This document shows positions 39,119-48,238 of a DNA stretch of 53,879 nucleotides, piece by piece. A program made the position numbers and the translations under genes. The notes under the pieces were generated by a model. The model made no database searches and was not told the origin of the DNA. It worked only from the letters and a program-made list of their open reading frames with translations. Source of the DNA: Deinococcus sp. (GTDB taxonomy: Bacteria; Deinococcota; Deinococci; Deinococcales; Deinococcaceae). The DNA is taken from positions 1 through 53,879 of the forward strand of contig NZ_JANYGJ010000133.1 in the NCBI RefSeq assembly GCF_025362455.1, read 5' to 3'. Position 1 is the stretch's first letter. The number at the start of each line of letters is the position of its first letter.

Positions 39119-39886
39119 CTAAAACAGCACCGCTCTGGCGCTCAGTACCGGGTCGTGTTGCTCGGTGTCGAGCAGCAGTTCCAGGTACTCGCGCCCCGGC
39201 AGGGCGTCGATCATGGCAAAGCGGCTCTGCTCGTCGAGGTGAATGCCGCCGTGCATCTGGGTGTGGCCGTAGACCCCGTAAGCCAGATCGGCCATCATCA
39301 CGTACTCCGGCGTGTCCTGCCACCAGCGTTTGGGGGCGCTGTCCGCGTAAAACAGGTCGTCGTAAAAGGCGAAGGCTGGCAGCGGCCCGACGTGGGCGAA
39401 CTGCACGCGGCCCACCCGCAGCTCGCGCAGAAAGCTGCTGAACCAGTGTCGCAGGTGATCGGGCAGCAGCACGCCGCCGCGCTCCGGGTCGAACTCGTTG
39501 TGGGTCAGGCCGCCGGAGGTGCCCAGCACGTAGCGGTGGTGCAGCACGCCGTCGTCGTGGTTACCCAGGATGAAATGCACCGAGCCCGGCGCGGCGTCCT
39601 GGTAGGCCCGCAACTTGTCCAGTTCACGAACCTGGTAGCGGGCCGCCGCGAACAGGTGGTCCTCGTTATCTGGATCGAAGCCCTCTATGCCGCTGAAACG
39701 GGCGTAGTCGTGGGCATTTTTGGGATGCACCAGGTCGCCGATAAACACCACCTGATACAGCCCCTGGCGCACCGGGGGCGTCGGCAGGCCGCTGGCGTCC
39801 ACGCAACTGGCCGACCGGAGGGCCGCCCACATGGTCTCGAAGTCGGCGTGAACGTCCCCGATGGCGATGAACTTGCGCGTGGCCAT
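39119..39886 (-). CDS. Calcineurin-like metallophosphoesterase
   Basis: 255-residue cytosolic phosphoesterase with the full metal-binding set: GDVHAD (motif I), FIGDLVHP (II), ILGNHDDG (III), QFAHVGPLPAF and YGHTQMHGG (IV/V). It resembles the PPP/Ap4A hydrolase-like group more than Mre11. It is translationally coupled to the Rad52-like gene upstream: its ATG (39884-39886) overlaps the upstream TGA as TGATG. A strong terminator follows, so the two genes form a compact operon. Substrate unknown; a link to DNA repair is only implied by the neighbour. Confidence 0.9.
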   Translation of the reverse strand: MATRKFIAIGDVHADFETMWAALRSASCVDASGLPTPPVRQGLYQVVFIGDLVHPKNAHDYARFSGIEGFDPDNEDHLFAAARYQVRELDKLRAYQDAAPGSVHFILGNHDDGVLHHRYVLGTSGGLTHNEFDPERGGVLLPDHLRHWFSSFLRELRVGRVQFAHVGPLPAFAFYDDLFYADSAPKRWWQDTPEYVMMADLAYGVYGHTQMHGGIHLDEQSRFAMIDALPGREYLELLLDTEQHDPVLSARAVLF

Positions 39887-40509
39887 CAGCCGCCGTGCCT
39901 CTGGAGCGCCTGCAACTCCTTGTAGATGGCCCGGCTTTCGTCCACCGTCTCGCCGTAGCCGCGCAGCACGATCTTCATGGCTTCCTTACCGCGCCCGCCG
40001 TCGCGGAGCTGCTCGACCAGCGTGTCGATATGGGCGCGGGCCTTGCTCAGTTGCGGGTCGAGCGGCACCTGGGGGGGCAGCGGACGGGCCGGACCGGGCC
40101 GGGGAGCGTGTTCGGTTGTACCCGCAGAGGACTCACCGATGAGTTCGCTGACGTTGGGGCCGTCGTCGGGGTCGTATTCAACCCAGGGCGCCTCGATTGC
40201 GCTGGCGACGCCGTAAAATCGGAAGGCGTCGGCCAGGGCCAGCTTGCGGGCGTCGTCGAAGCTGTGCCCACCGCTCAGGCCCTCACGCACCGCGCCGCCC
40301 AGCCCCAGCGCGGCCCGCACCATCGGCGGCGAGACGCTTTCGATCTTCCAGCTCAGGCTCCAGGTGGGGTCGGCGGCGCTCAGGTGGGCGTCGAGCGTGT
40401 CGAGGTCGGGCACCGGCAGCACGCGGGCCTGGTCGCCGCGCACCTCGGCCACGGCCCAGGCGCTCAGGGCGGCGCGTAATGCTTCACGAATGAGGGCAAC
40501 ATCGGACAT
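39886..40509 (-). CDS. Possible Rad52/DdrA-like single-strand annealing protein
   Basis: 207-residue protein, not firmly recognised. Its N-terminal half has the order expected of a Rad52-fold domain: a short strand-helix part (VLPVPDLDTLDAHLSAADPTWSLSWKIE), then ALGLGGAVREGLSGG and a helix DDARKLALADAFRFYGVASAI followed by PWVEYD. Rad52-family proteins show a similar strand, a Gly-rich turn and a helix of the type K-x-A-x-x-DALKRAAVxFGIG. DdrA of D. radiodurans belongs to that family and is about this length. The C-terminal 70 residues are a Pro-rich linker and helices (HIDTLVEQLRDGGRGKEAMKIVLRGYGE). The family call is an inference from pattern. TAAACT lies 6 bases before the ATG. Confidence 0.5.
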   Translation of the reverse strand: MSDVALIREALRAALSAWAVAEVRGDQARVLPVPDLDTLDAHLSAADPTWSLSWKIESVSPPMVRAALGLGGAVREGLSGGHSFDDARKLALADAFRFYGVASAIEAPWVEYDPDDGPNVSELIGESSAGTTEHAPRPGPARPLPPQVPLDPQLSKARAHIDTLVEQLRDGGRGKEAMKIVLRGYGETVDESRAIYKELQALQRHGG

Positions 40510-40515
40510 ATGAGC

Positions 40516-40521
40516 AGTTTA
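40516..40521 (-). promoter_or_regulatory. Leaderless -10 box TAAACT
   Basis: Minus strand, 6 bases from the ATG at 40509 of the Rad52-like gene. Confidence 0.6.
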
Positions 40522-40646
40522 GCGAGTTTGGGTGGACAGGGTGTGTCTGGCTGCCAGGGAAGTAGGAGGTGGGAGGTGGGGAGTGGGTGACAGATGTCAC
40601 GGCGGGCGGCTGACGGCTGGCACTGGGAGGCCCTGCCTCCACCGTC

Positions 40647-40652
40647 CAGACT
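40647..40652 (+). promoter_or_regulatory. Possible leaderless -10 box CAGACT
   Basis: 6 bases before the ATG of the ABC ATPase gene at 40659; it deviates from TANNNT at the first base. Confidence 0.35.
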
Positions 40653-40658
40653 GAGCGC

Positions 40659-41581
<923 letters not shown>

Positions 41582-41585
<4 letters not shown>

Positions 41586-42361
41586 CCACACTCGCCTCAC
41601 CGTTCACCTCTGCCCTGCGCCCCTTCGTCGCCCTGGCCCGCACCGAACTGCTGCGGCTGCTGCGAAACCGTGCTCTGCTGGTGCCCGCGCTGCTGCTGCC
41701 GATCATCTTCTTTTCGCTGTGGGGGCTGCCGAACGCCAGGTACACCCTCGGCGGCGTGAATGCCGGGCGCTACATGCTGGTCTCCTACGCGGCCTATTCG
41801 CTCATCAGCACGGCGCTGTTCGGCTTCGGGGTGGCGGTGGCCGCCGAGCGGGCGTCCGGCTGGTGGCGGCAACTGCAAATCACACCCGCCCCGCCCGCCC
41901 TGATCTTCGGTGCCAAGATCACCGCCTCGCTGGTCATGGGCCTGCTGAGTGTGCTGGCGCTGTGCCTGTTCGCCGGGCTGGTCGGCCACATCTGGCTGGG
42001 CGCGGCTGACCTGGGCGGCGTGCTGCTGCGGCTGCTGCCCGGCATGGTGCCTTTTGCGCTGCTGGGCCTGACGCTGGGCCTGCTCGCCCCGCCGGACGCG
42101 GCGGGCGGCGTCGCCAACCTCGTGGCGCTGCCGATGCTGTTCGCCTCCGGCATCTTCGTGCCGCTGGACACGGCCCCGGACTTTATTCGGTCGCTGGCAC
42201 CTTATCTGCCCGCCTATCACTTCGGTCAGCTCGGCTGGACGGCAATTGGAGCCAAACCGGCAGGCGCCGAGTGGACGCACTGGGTCTGGCTGGCCGGGTA
42301 CGCGGCAGTGTTCCTGCTGACCTCGCTGTGGGCCGCCCGCCGCAGCGAAATGCGGCGCTGA
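41582..42361 (+). CDS. ABC-2 exporter permease subunit
   Basis: 259-residue membrane subunit with six hydrophobic segments: ALLVPALLLPIIFFSLWGLP, YMLVSYAAYSLISTALFGFGVAVA, ITASLVMGLLSVLALCLFAGLVG and LLRLLPGMVPFALLGLTLGLLA, then VANLVALPMLFASGIFVPLD and a final helix. AERASGWWRQLQITPAP is the cytoplasmic loop typical of ABC-2 permeases (COG0842). Start 41582 is chosen because it overlaps the ATPase stop as ATGA; the longer frame from 41375 is only a shadow of the ATPase. Confidence 0.93.
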
Positions 42362-42415
42362 GCTAAGCTGATGGCACATTCACAGCCAGTCAGCCAGCAG
42401 GGGAGGGGAGAGGGG

Positions 42416-43572
42416 ATGCACAGCGCCCTACGTCAGTCCGGCACCACCGCGTTCTTCTGGCGGTTTTTCCCGCTGGTCTGGCTGGTGTACCTGTACTTTC
42501 CACTCCGGGAACTGTTTCAGGGTACTCAGCCGCCCGGCGTCATGCTGCTGGGCACGGCAGGTGTGTGCGTATTGCTGTGGCTGTGGTCGCAGCTCTACGC
42601 CCAGCAACTCTACCGGGACGGTCGGCTGCGTTCGGTGAAGGTGCAGTGGCGCTGGGCGCTGGCTGCCTACGGCTGGTGCCTGCTGCTGTTCGCCGGGTTC
42701 TCGTTGATCGGCAGCGAGGCGCCGACCTTCCTGATCTACGCCGCCGCCGTGATCGGCTTTCAGACCAGCCTGCGCCGGGCACTCTGGGGCCTGACGGGCG
42801 CACTGGCGATGCTGGGGCTGGGCATCTGGCTGCCTGGAGCGCCCTACACCTGGATCGGGGTGGTGCAGTTGGTGCTGTTTTCCAGCGTGGGCTTGTACGG
42901 CAACCACGCCGGTTACCAGCAGAGCCTGGCCCAGCGGCGACTCACCGAGATGCAACTCCAGCAGGAAAAGCTGGCCGCCGACGCCGAACGCGAGCGCATC
43001 GCCCGCGACCTCCATGACCTGCTGGGCCACACCCTGAGTGTCATCGTGCTCAAGAGCGAACTGGCCAGCAAACTCGCCGAGCGCGACCCGCTCCTCGCCG
43101 CCCAGGAAATCCGTGAAGTCGAGCGCATTTCCCGCGAGGCGCTCAGCGAGGTCCGGGCCGCCGTGCGCGGCTACCAGGGCAGCGGCCTGGGCGCCGAGCT
43201 GGCCCGCAGCAAAGTGGCGCTCGACGCGGCGGGCGTGAAGTTGCGGCTGGAACGGACGCCCTGCGCCCTGCCCCCGGAGATCGAGAACGCCCTGAGCATG
43301 GTGCTGCGCGAGGCCGTGACCAACGTGGTGAGGCACGCCCGCGCCGCGCACTGCACCGTCCGCATCGAGCAACAGGGTGGCGAGTACCTGCTGGACGTGC
43401 AGGACGACGGTATCGGCGGCGCGGGCGTGGAGGGCAGCGGCCTGACCGGCATGCGCGAACGGGTGCGGGCACTGGGCGGTGAGTTGACGCGCAGCGGCGA
43501 GGGCGGCACCTGTCTGAGCGCCCGCTTTCCGGTGCCGGGCGTCGTCACCGCGCCGCCGGTCAGGGCCAGCGC

Positions 43573-43576
<4 letters not shown>
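42416..43576 (+). CDS. Sensor histidine kinase, DesK/NarL type
   Basis: 386-residue membrane histidine kinase. About five hydrophobic segments in the first 160 residues form the sensor. The HisKA_3 dimerisation box with His200 (ERERIARDLHDLLGHTLSVIVLKSELA) and the HATPase N-box (ENALSMVLREAVTNVVRHARAAHC) with GIGGAGVEGSGLTGMRERV follow. Start 42416 is preferred because GGGGAGGGGAGAGG precedes it; the frame extends to 42371. Overlaps the response regulator gene by ATGA, so translation is coupled. Ligand unknown; the module context suggests membrane stress or a substrate of the exporter. Confidence 0.93.
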
Positions 43577-44175
<599 letters not shown>

Positions 44176-44356
44176 AACAGGGGTCGTGAAGATAAAAGTT
44201 TTAAGCCGCTGGGCGACGACCACAGCCCGACCATCGTGGTGAGGCTGGGCCGGGGCTGGGCTGTCACCGGAGTGAAGGTTGAAGGTGGTTCTCCCGGTGC
44301 GCACGAAACGGGCGTGACAGGGCCTTTTACGACCCACCGACGAGGCTCCTGACCAC

Positions 44357-44388
44357 GGTAGACCCTTGACTGCGTTCAGGGTGACAAC
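44357..44388. repeat. Half copy of the dispersed palindromic repeat
   Basis: ggtagaccctt...cagggtgacaac, matching 8577-8608 apart from a few bases in the middle. The gap 44176-44483 (308 bp) otherwise holds only the fragment at 44381. Confidence 0.5.
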
Positions 44389-44497
44389 CCATTCACTACA
44401 TAACTTGCAGAACGCTGTACTGAGCGGCGTTCGCGGCGGTACGTTCAAGGAAGACGGCCAGCCCTACACCATCCATGCCTCGATCAGCTCTCCGTGA
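44381..44497 (+). other. Possible gene fragment or tiny ORF
   Basis: An open frame from GTG at 44381 to TGA 44495-44497 reads about 38 residues ending LSGVRGGTFKEDGQPYTIHASISSP, which has protein-like composition, unlike the repeat before it. It overlaps the accA 3' end on the other strand by 14 bases. It may be the 3' remnant of a lost gene. Not identifiable. Confidence 0.25.
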
Positions 44498-45437
44498 ACG
44501 CGCCCAGCTTCCTGAACCGCGCCGCCCGCCCGCTGAGCCATTCGTCGGGCGACTGGGTGCCCAGCTCGTCGAGGTGGCGGCTGACCGCTTCGCCTAGCGC
44601 GGCGGCGGCGGCGTCTATGTCGAGGTGGGCGCCGCCTGTGGGTTCGGGAATAATCTCCTCGACGATGCCCATTTCCAACAGGTCAGGGGCGGTGAGCTTG
44701 AGGGCCTCCGCCGCCTCCGGGGCCTTGGCGCTGTCCTTCCAGATGATGCTGGCCGCGCCTTCGGGTGAAATCACCGAGTACCAGGCGTTTTCCATAATTA
44801 GTACCCGGTTGCCGATGCCGATGGCCAGCGCCCCGCCGCTGCCGCCCTCACCGATCACGGCGCACACGGTGGGCACCCGCAGGCGGCTCATGCGCTGGAT
44901 GCTCTGGGCGATGGCCCAGCCCTGGCCGCGCTCCTCGGCTTCCAGGCCGGGGTAGGCGCCCTGGGTGTCGATCAGGGCCACCACCGGCAGCCTGAATTTG
45001 TCGGCCAGGTCCATCAGCCGGATGGCCTTGCGGTAGCCTTCGGGGTTGGAGCTGCCGAAGCGCCGACGGATTTTGTCCTTGGTGTCGCGGCCCTTTTGCT
45101 GAAGCAGCAGCATGACGGGTCGGCCCTGCCACCTGGCCGGACCACCGATCAGCGCCTGGTCGTCGCCGAAGGTGCGGTCGCCGTGCAGCTCCACGAACTC
45201 GCTGGTCAGGCGCTCGACGTACTCCAGGGCGGTGGGGCGCCCGGCGATACGGGCGAGCTGGACCCGCTCCCAGCGCGATAAGCTGACCTGGCCGCGCAGA
45301 CGCTCCAGTTGCTCGCGCAGGGGGCTCAGCGCCGCATCGAGGTTTTGCCCGCTGCTGAGTGCGGTGCCCTCCAGGTCGCGGATATGGGCCTCCAGCGTGC
45401 GCAGGGTCTCGGCGGTGGGCCTGGTGGGGCTGCTCAC
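44484..45437 (-). CDS. accA: Acetyl-CoA carboxylase carboxyltransferase subunit alpha
   Basis: 317-residue subunit that with AccD transfers the carboxyl group from biotin to acetyl-CoA, the first step of fatty acid synthesis. Family sequence: [100 protein letters not shown] and [46 protein letters not shown]-like. The GTG at 45437 overlaps the accD stop as GTGA, giving the standard length; the longer frame through accD is a shadow. Stop at 44484. Confidence 0.97.
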   Translation of the reverse strand: [317 protein letters not shown]

Positions 45438-46342
45438 GGGGCGACCTGTGTTGAAGCGGCCTGTGATGAGGCGGCCTGCGCCTGGGCCACCGGCACGGGC
45501 TGGTGCATCAGCAGCCGCAGCAGCTTGGCCAGATCGCTGCGCTGCTGCCTGCGGTCCACGATCATATCGACCATGCCGTGTTCCAGCAGGAATTCGGCCC
45601 GCTGAAAGCCTTCCGGCAGGCTCTGACGGATGGTCTGCTGTATCACGCGCGGCCCGGCAAAGCCGATCAGGGCGCCCGGCTCGGCCACGATCACGTCGGC
45701 GATGGTGGCAAAGCTGGCCGTCACGCCTCCGGTGGTCGGATCGGTCAGGACGCTGATGTACGGCAGCCCCCTGGCCGACAGGGCTTCGAGGGCGATGGTG
45801 GTTTTGGCCATCTGCATGAGTGACAAGGCACTTTCCTGCATCCGGGCGCCGCCAGAAGCGGCCACCAGCACCAGCGGCAGACCCATCTGAGCGGCCCGTT
45901 CGGCGGCGCGGGCGATTTCCTCGCCGACCACGCTGCCCATGCTGCCGCCGGAGAACTCGAAGTCCATGATGGCCACCACCACGTCCACGCCCTCGATGCT
46001 GCCGCGCCCGGTCAGGATGGCGTCGGGGCGGCCCGTTTTGAGTTGAGCCCGCTTGAGGCGCTCCGGGTAGCTCTCGGTATCGTGGAACTTCAGCGCGTCG
46101 ACGGGATGCACCCGGCCCGACCACTGCTCCAGCGGACTATCACACAGCACCTCGGCGCGTCTGGAGGCGCCCAGGCGGTGATGCAGGCCGCAACTGGGGC
46201 AGACGTAGGCGCCCGCCGCCAGGTCGCGCAGGTAGACGTTTTCCTTGCACTGGGGGCACTTGCCCCACAGATCAGGCGTCTCGGTCTCAGCAACCGGGTT
46301 GACCTGTGGACGACGCCTGCGAAAAAACTTGTCGAGGGCCAA
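45434..46342 (-). CDS. accD: Acetyl-CoA carboxylase carboxyltransferase subunit beta
   Basis: About 302-residue subunit with the N-terminal zinc ribbon (CPQCKENVYL ... CPSCGLHHR), then SRRAEVLCDSPLEQWSG and the crotonase-like core MDFEFSGGSMGSVVGEEIARAAERA, ASGGARMQES, LTDPTTGGVTASFATIADVIVAEPGALIGFAGPRVIQQTIRQSLPEGFQ. A TTG at 46342 (LALDKFF) is preferred: AAAGGAG lies 8 bases upstream, whereas the GTG at 46351 abuts it. The C-terminal tail is a small repeat (AQAASSQAASTQVAP) coded by 12-15 base units. accD and accA overlap and form one operon. Confidence 0.96.
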   Translation of the reverse strand: MALDKFFRRRRPQVNPVAETETPDLWGKCPQCKENVYLRDLAAGAYVCPSCGLHHRLGASRRAEVLCDSPLEQWSGRVHPVDALKFHDTESYPERLKRAQLKTGRPDAILTGRGSIEGVDVVVAIMDFEFSGGSMGSVVGEEIARAAERAAQMGLPLVLVAASGGARMQESALSLMQMAKTTIALEALSARGLPYISVLTDPTTGGVTASFATIADVIVAEPGALIGFAGPRVIQQTIRQSLPEGFQRAEFLLEHGMVDMIVDRRQQRSDLAKLLRLLMHQPVPVAQAQAASSQAASTQVAP

Positions 46343-46521
46343 GACGAACACTCCTTTGAAACCACATCTGAGACCACGTCACTCCGAAGTACACCTGGAG
46401 TCCGAATAAACTCAGGCCAGAATGAACGTGGAGTAGCAGCGGGCATTCTAGCGGCGCCGGGGCGGGCGCGGCGTATGAAGGCGCCGCTATGGACCGAGTT
46501 CAATTCTGACTTGAGGCGTGC

Positions 46522-46992
46522 TCAGTCGCCCAGTTTGCGCCGCAGATACCCTTCCAGCCCCTGAATCGAGTCCCTGAGCTGGGCCGTGCTCACGCTGTCT
46601 TTGCTCAGGCTGGTCGGGCTGAGGCTGGTCGGCAGGGCGCCTGCGCTGCGGCCCTGGGTGAGCTGGGTGTCCAGACCCGAAAAGCGCTTGTCGAGGCTGG
46701 CCTGCAACTGGGCGAAACGGCTGGCTTCCTGGCTGTCCAAGCTCTGGCGCACCGAGTCGAGGTCGCGCAGCAGCTTGGCGGTGTCGGCCTCGCGGCGCAG
46801 GGTGCTGAAACTGGCCGCGACGTAGGCCAGCACCGCGATCAGGGCGCTGGCGATCAGGATGAACAACCCCAGCGGCCCGTTGTAGGTCGCAAAACCGAGG
46901 TTGATGTCCTGCATGGTCAGCAGCGACGAGATGTTTAGCAGGCCGAACACGACGTGCAGCACCAGCACGGCGATCAGGAGGATGAGACGCAT
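46522..46992 (-). CDS. LapA-like small membrane protein with coiled tail
   Basis: 156-residue protein. Two hydrophobic segments (MRLILLIAVLVLHVVFGLLNIS and LGLFILIASALIAVLAYVAASF) with the short loop typical of LapA/DUF1049 proteins are followed by a charged helical tail (STLRREADTAKLLRDLDSVRQSLDSQEASRFAQLQASLDKRF). The tail contains a 5-residue Ser-Leu repeat (SLSPTSLSKDS). Start at 46992 is supported by TACCCT 6 bases upstream; the longer frame to 47025 is not needed. Function unknown; LapA-type proteins relate to envelope and lipopolysaccharide assembly in other bacteria. Confidence 0.75.
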   Translation of the reverse strand: MRLILLIAVLVLHVVFGLLNISSLLTMQDINLGFATYNGPLGLFILIASALIAVLAYVAASFSTLRREADTAKLLRDLDSVRQSLDSQEASRFAQLQASLDKRFSGLDTQLTQGRSAGALPTSLSPTSLSKDSVSTAQLRDSIQGLEGYLRRKLGD

Positions 46993-46998
46993 AGCGCT

Positions 46999-47004
46999 AG
47001 GGTA
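46999..47004 (-). promoter_or_regulatory. Leaderless -10 box TACCCT
   Basis: Minus strand, 6 bases from the ATG at 46992. Confidence 0.5.
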
Positions 47005-47115
47005 ACATCCGGGCGCCGCGCCCAACCGACACGGGCAGCGCGGCGCCGTACCAGTCGGTCTTCAGCCCCCCCAGCCCAGCATCGTGGACCCGGTTGGGCA
47101 CTCAGATCGGCAGCC

Positions 47116-47571
47116 TCAGCTCGCCAGCAACCCGGCCAGCACCTCGGCGGCGTTGGTGTTGGGGTTCACGTCGTCCCAGCGCCTGGCTACCCGGCCATCC
47201 GTGCCGATCAGGAAGGTGGTGCGGCGGGCGTAGGTCACGGCACCGTCCTCGGTCTGGGTCAGCACCCCCAACTGCTCGCCGAGCGCGTGGTCCCCGTCCG
47301 AGATCAGCGGGAAGCTCAGCCTGCACAGCTCCCGGAACGAAGACTGCACGCTGCGCGAGTCCACGCTGACGCCCAGCAGTTGCACGCCGAGGGCGGCGAA
47401 CTCGCCCTCCAGCGTCTGGTAGCGCCGCGCCTGCATCTGACAGTGGGTGCTGGTCACGTTGGGAAAGAACAGCAGCATCCGCCGCCCCACGTAAGCGCTG
47501 AGCTGAACAGGCGTGCCGTCGTCGCTGCGGGCCGAGAAGTCCTGAACGGAGTCGCCGGGAGCAAGGGTCAC
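47116..47571 (-). CDS. Peroxiredoxin (BCP/AhpC-TSA type)
   Basis: 151-residue cytosolic thiol peroxidase. GDSVQDFSARSDDGTPVQLSAYVGRRMLLFFPNVTSTHCQMQARRYQTLEGEF gives the thioredoxin fold with a Cys in the position of the peroxidatic Cys of PKDFTPGC (PNVTSTHC). VQLLGVSVDSRSVQSSF and FPLISDGDHALGEQLGVL follow, then a Phe-Leu-Ile-Gly strand. The Thr of the T-x-x-C pattern is displaced by one residue. Start GTG 47571 is preferred because TAGACT lies 7 bases upstream; the frame extends to 47745 without homology-like sequence. Confidence 0.85.
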   Translation of the reverse strand: MTLAPGDSVQDFSARSDDGTPVQLSAYVGRRMLLFFPNVTSTHCQMQARRYQTLEGEFAALGVQLLGVSVDSRSVQSSFRELCRLSFPLISDGDHALGEQLGVLTQTEDGAVTYARRTTFLIGTDGRVARRWDDVNPNTNAAEVLAGLLAS

Positions 47572-47578
47572 AGCCGGA

Positions 47579-47584
47579 AGTCTA
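47579..47584 (-). promoter_or_regulatory. Leaderless -10 box TAGACT
   Basis: Minus strand, 7 bases from the GTG at 47571 of the peroxiredoxin. Confidence 0.5.
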
Positions 47585-47686
47585 GAACGGCTTTTTCTGA
47601 CGGAACGTGCCTTTTCTGGCGCCGTCACCCAAGTCTTTAGAGGATGCTTACGGTAGGCCGCAGACCTGACACCGGGGCGGGCACTA

Positions 47687-48238
47687 TCAGCTACCGGGTA
47701 CCTCGCTCCAGCCGGTCCACAGCAGGAGCTGGTGCGCCAGCACACTCAGGTGCTGACCGTCGGTGTTCAGCCGGTGAACCCAGACTGGAGCCGCCTGTTC
47801 CAGCTCAGCCGCCCGCAGCCGACTTCGTTCCAGATGCTCGTCCAGCGCCGAGCCCCGTTCGCGTTGCCGCAGCCGCCCATCCCCATCGGTCACCCCATCC
47901 GAGGCGCCCAGCAGCACGGCGGTAACCAGTGGCTCGTCGCCCATCGCGGCGCTCAGCTTGCCGGTCTCCAGGACGCTGACGGTGTTGGTGTAGATCAGGC
48001 GCCGGTAGCCGAGTCGGCGGTAGTTGGCCCACATCGCCGCCAGGTTCTGCTCGGCCAGGTTCGCCTCCCAGGGGGGCGGATACGCCAGGTCCAGAGTGTC
48101 GCCCTCGATCAGCGCGTGTTTGATCCGGGCGGCGCTCAGCAAGGTGTGGAATTCTGCGGCCAGGCTGGTCTTGCCGACCCCGGCGCGGCCTCCGATGAAG
48201 AGGACTTCGCTGCGAGGACCGACTGAATGGTCGCTCAC
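47687..48238 (-). CDS. P-loop NTPase/kinase-like protein
   Basis: 183-residue cytosolic protein with a P-loop (VLFIGGRAGVGKTSLAAEFHTLL), followed by a strand-Asp pattern (HALIEGDTLDLAYPP) in the place of the substrate-binding DxD of small-molecule kinases, and a third strand LIYTNTVSVLE. It looks like an APS-kinase/zeta-toxin-type fold, but no specific family is certain. GTG start at 48238 overlaps the pyrimidine-nucleoside phosphorylase stop (GTGA), so the two are co-translated and probably act in the same nucleoside or sugar-phosphate pathway. Function unproven. Confidence 0.75.
   Translation of the reverse strand: MSDHSVGPRSEVLFIGGRAGVGKTSLAAEFHTLLSAARIKHALIEGDTLDLAYPPPWEANLAEQNLAAMWANYRRLGYRRLIYTNTVSVLETGKLSAAMGDEPLVTAVLLGASDGVTDGDGRLRQRERGSALDEHLERSRLRAAELEQAAPVWVHRLNTDGQHLSVLAHQLLLWTGWSEVPGS

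Noticed and set aside
44176..44448. 154-codon minus-strand frame with VVTLNAVKGLPW
   Set aside because: Typical spurious translation of the dispersed intergenic repeat.
45438..46124. Minus-strand frame extending accA upstream
   Set aside because: Out-of-frame shadow of accD; the GTGA overlap at 45437 gives normal AccA length.
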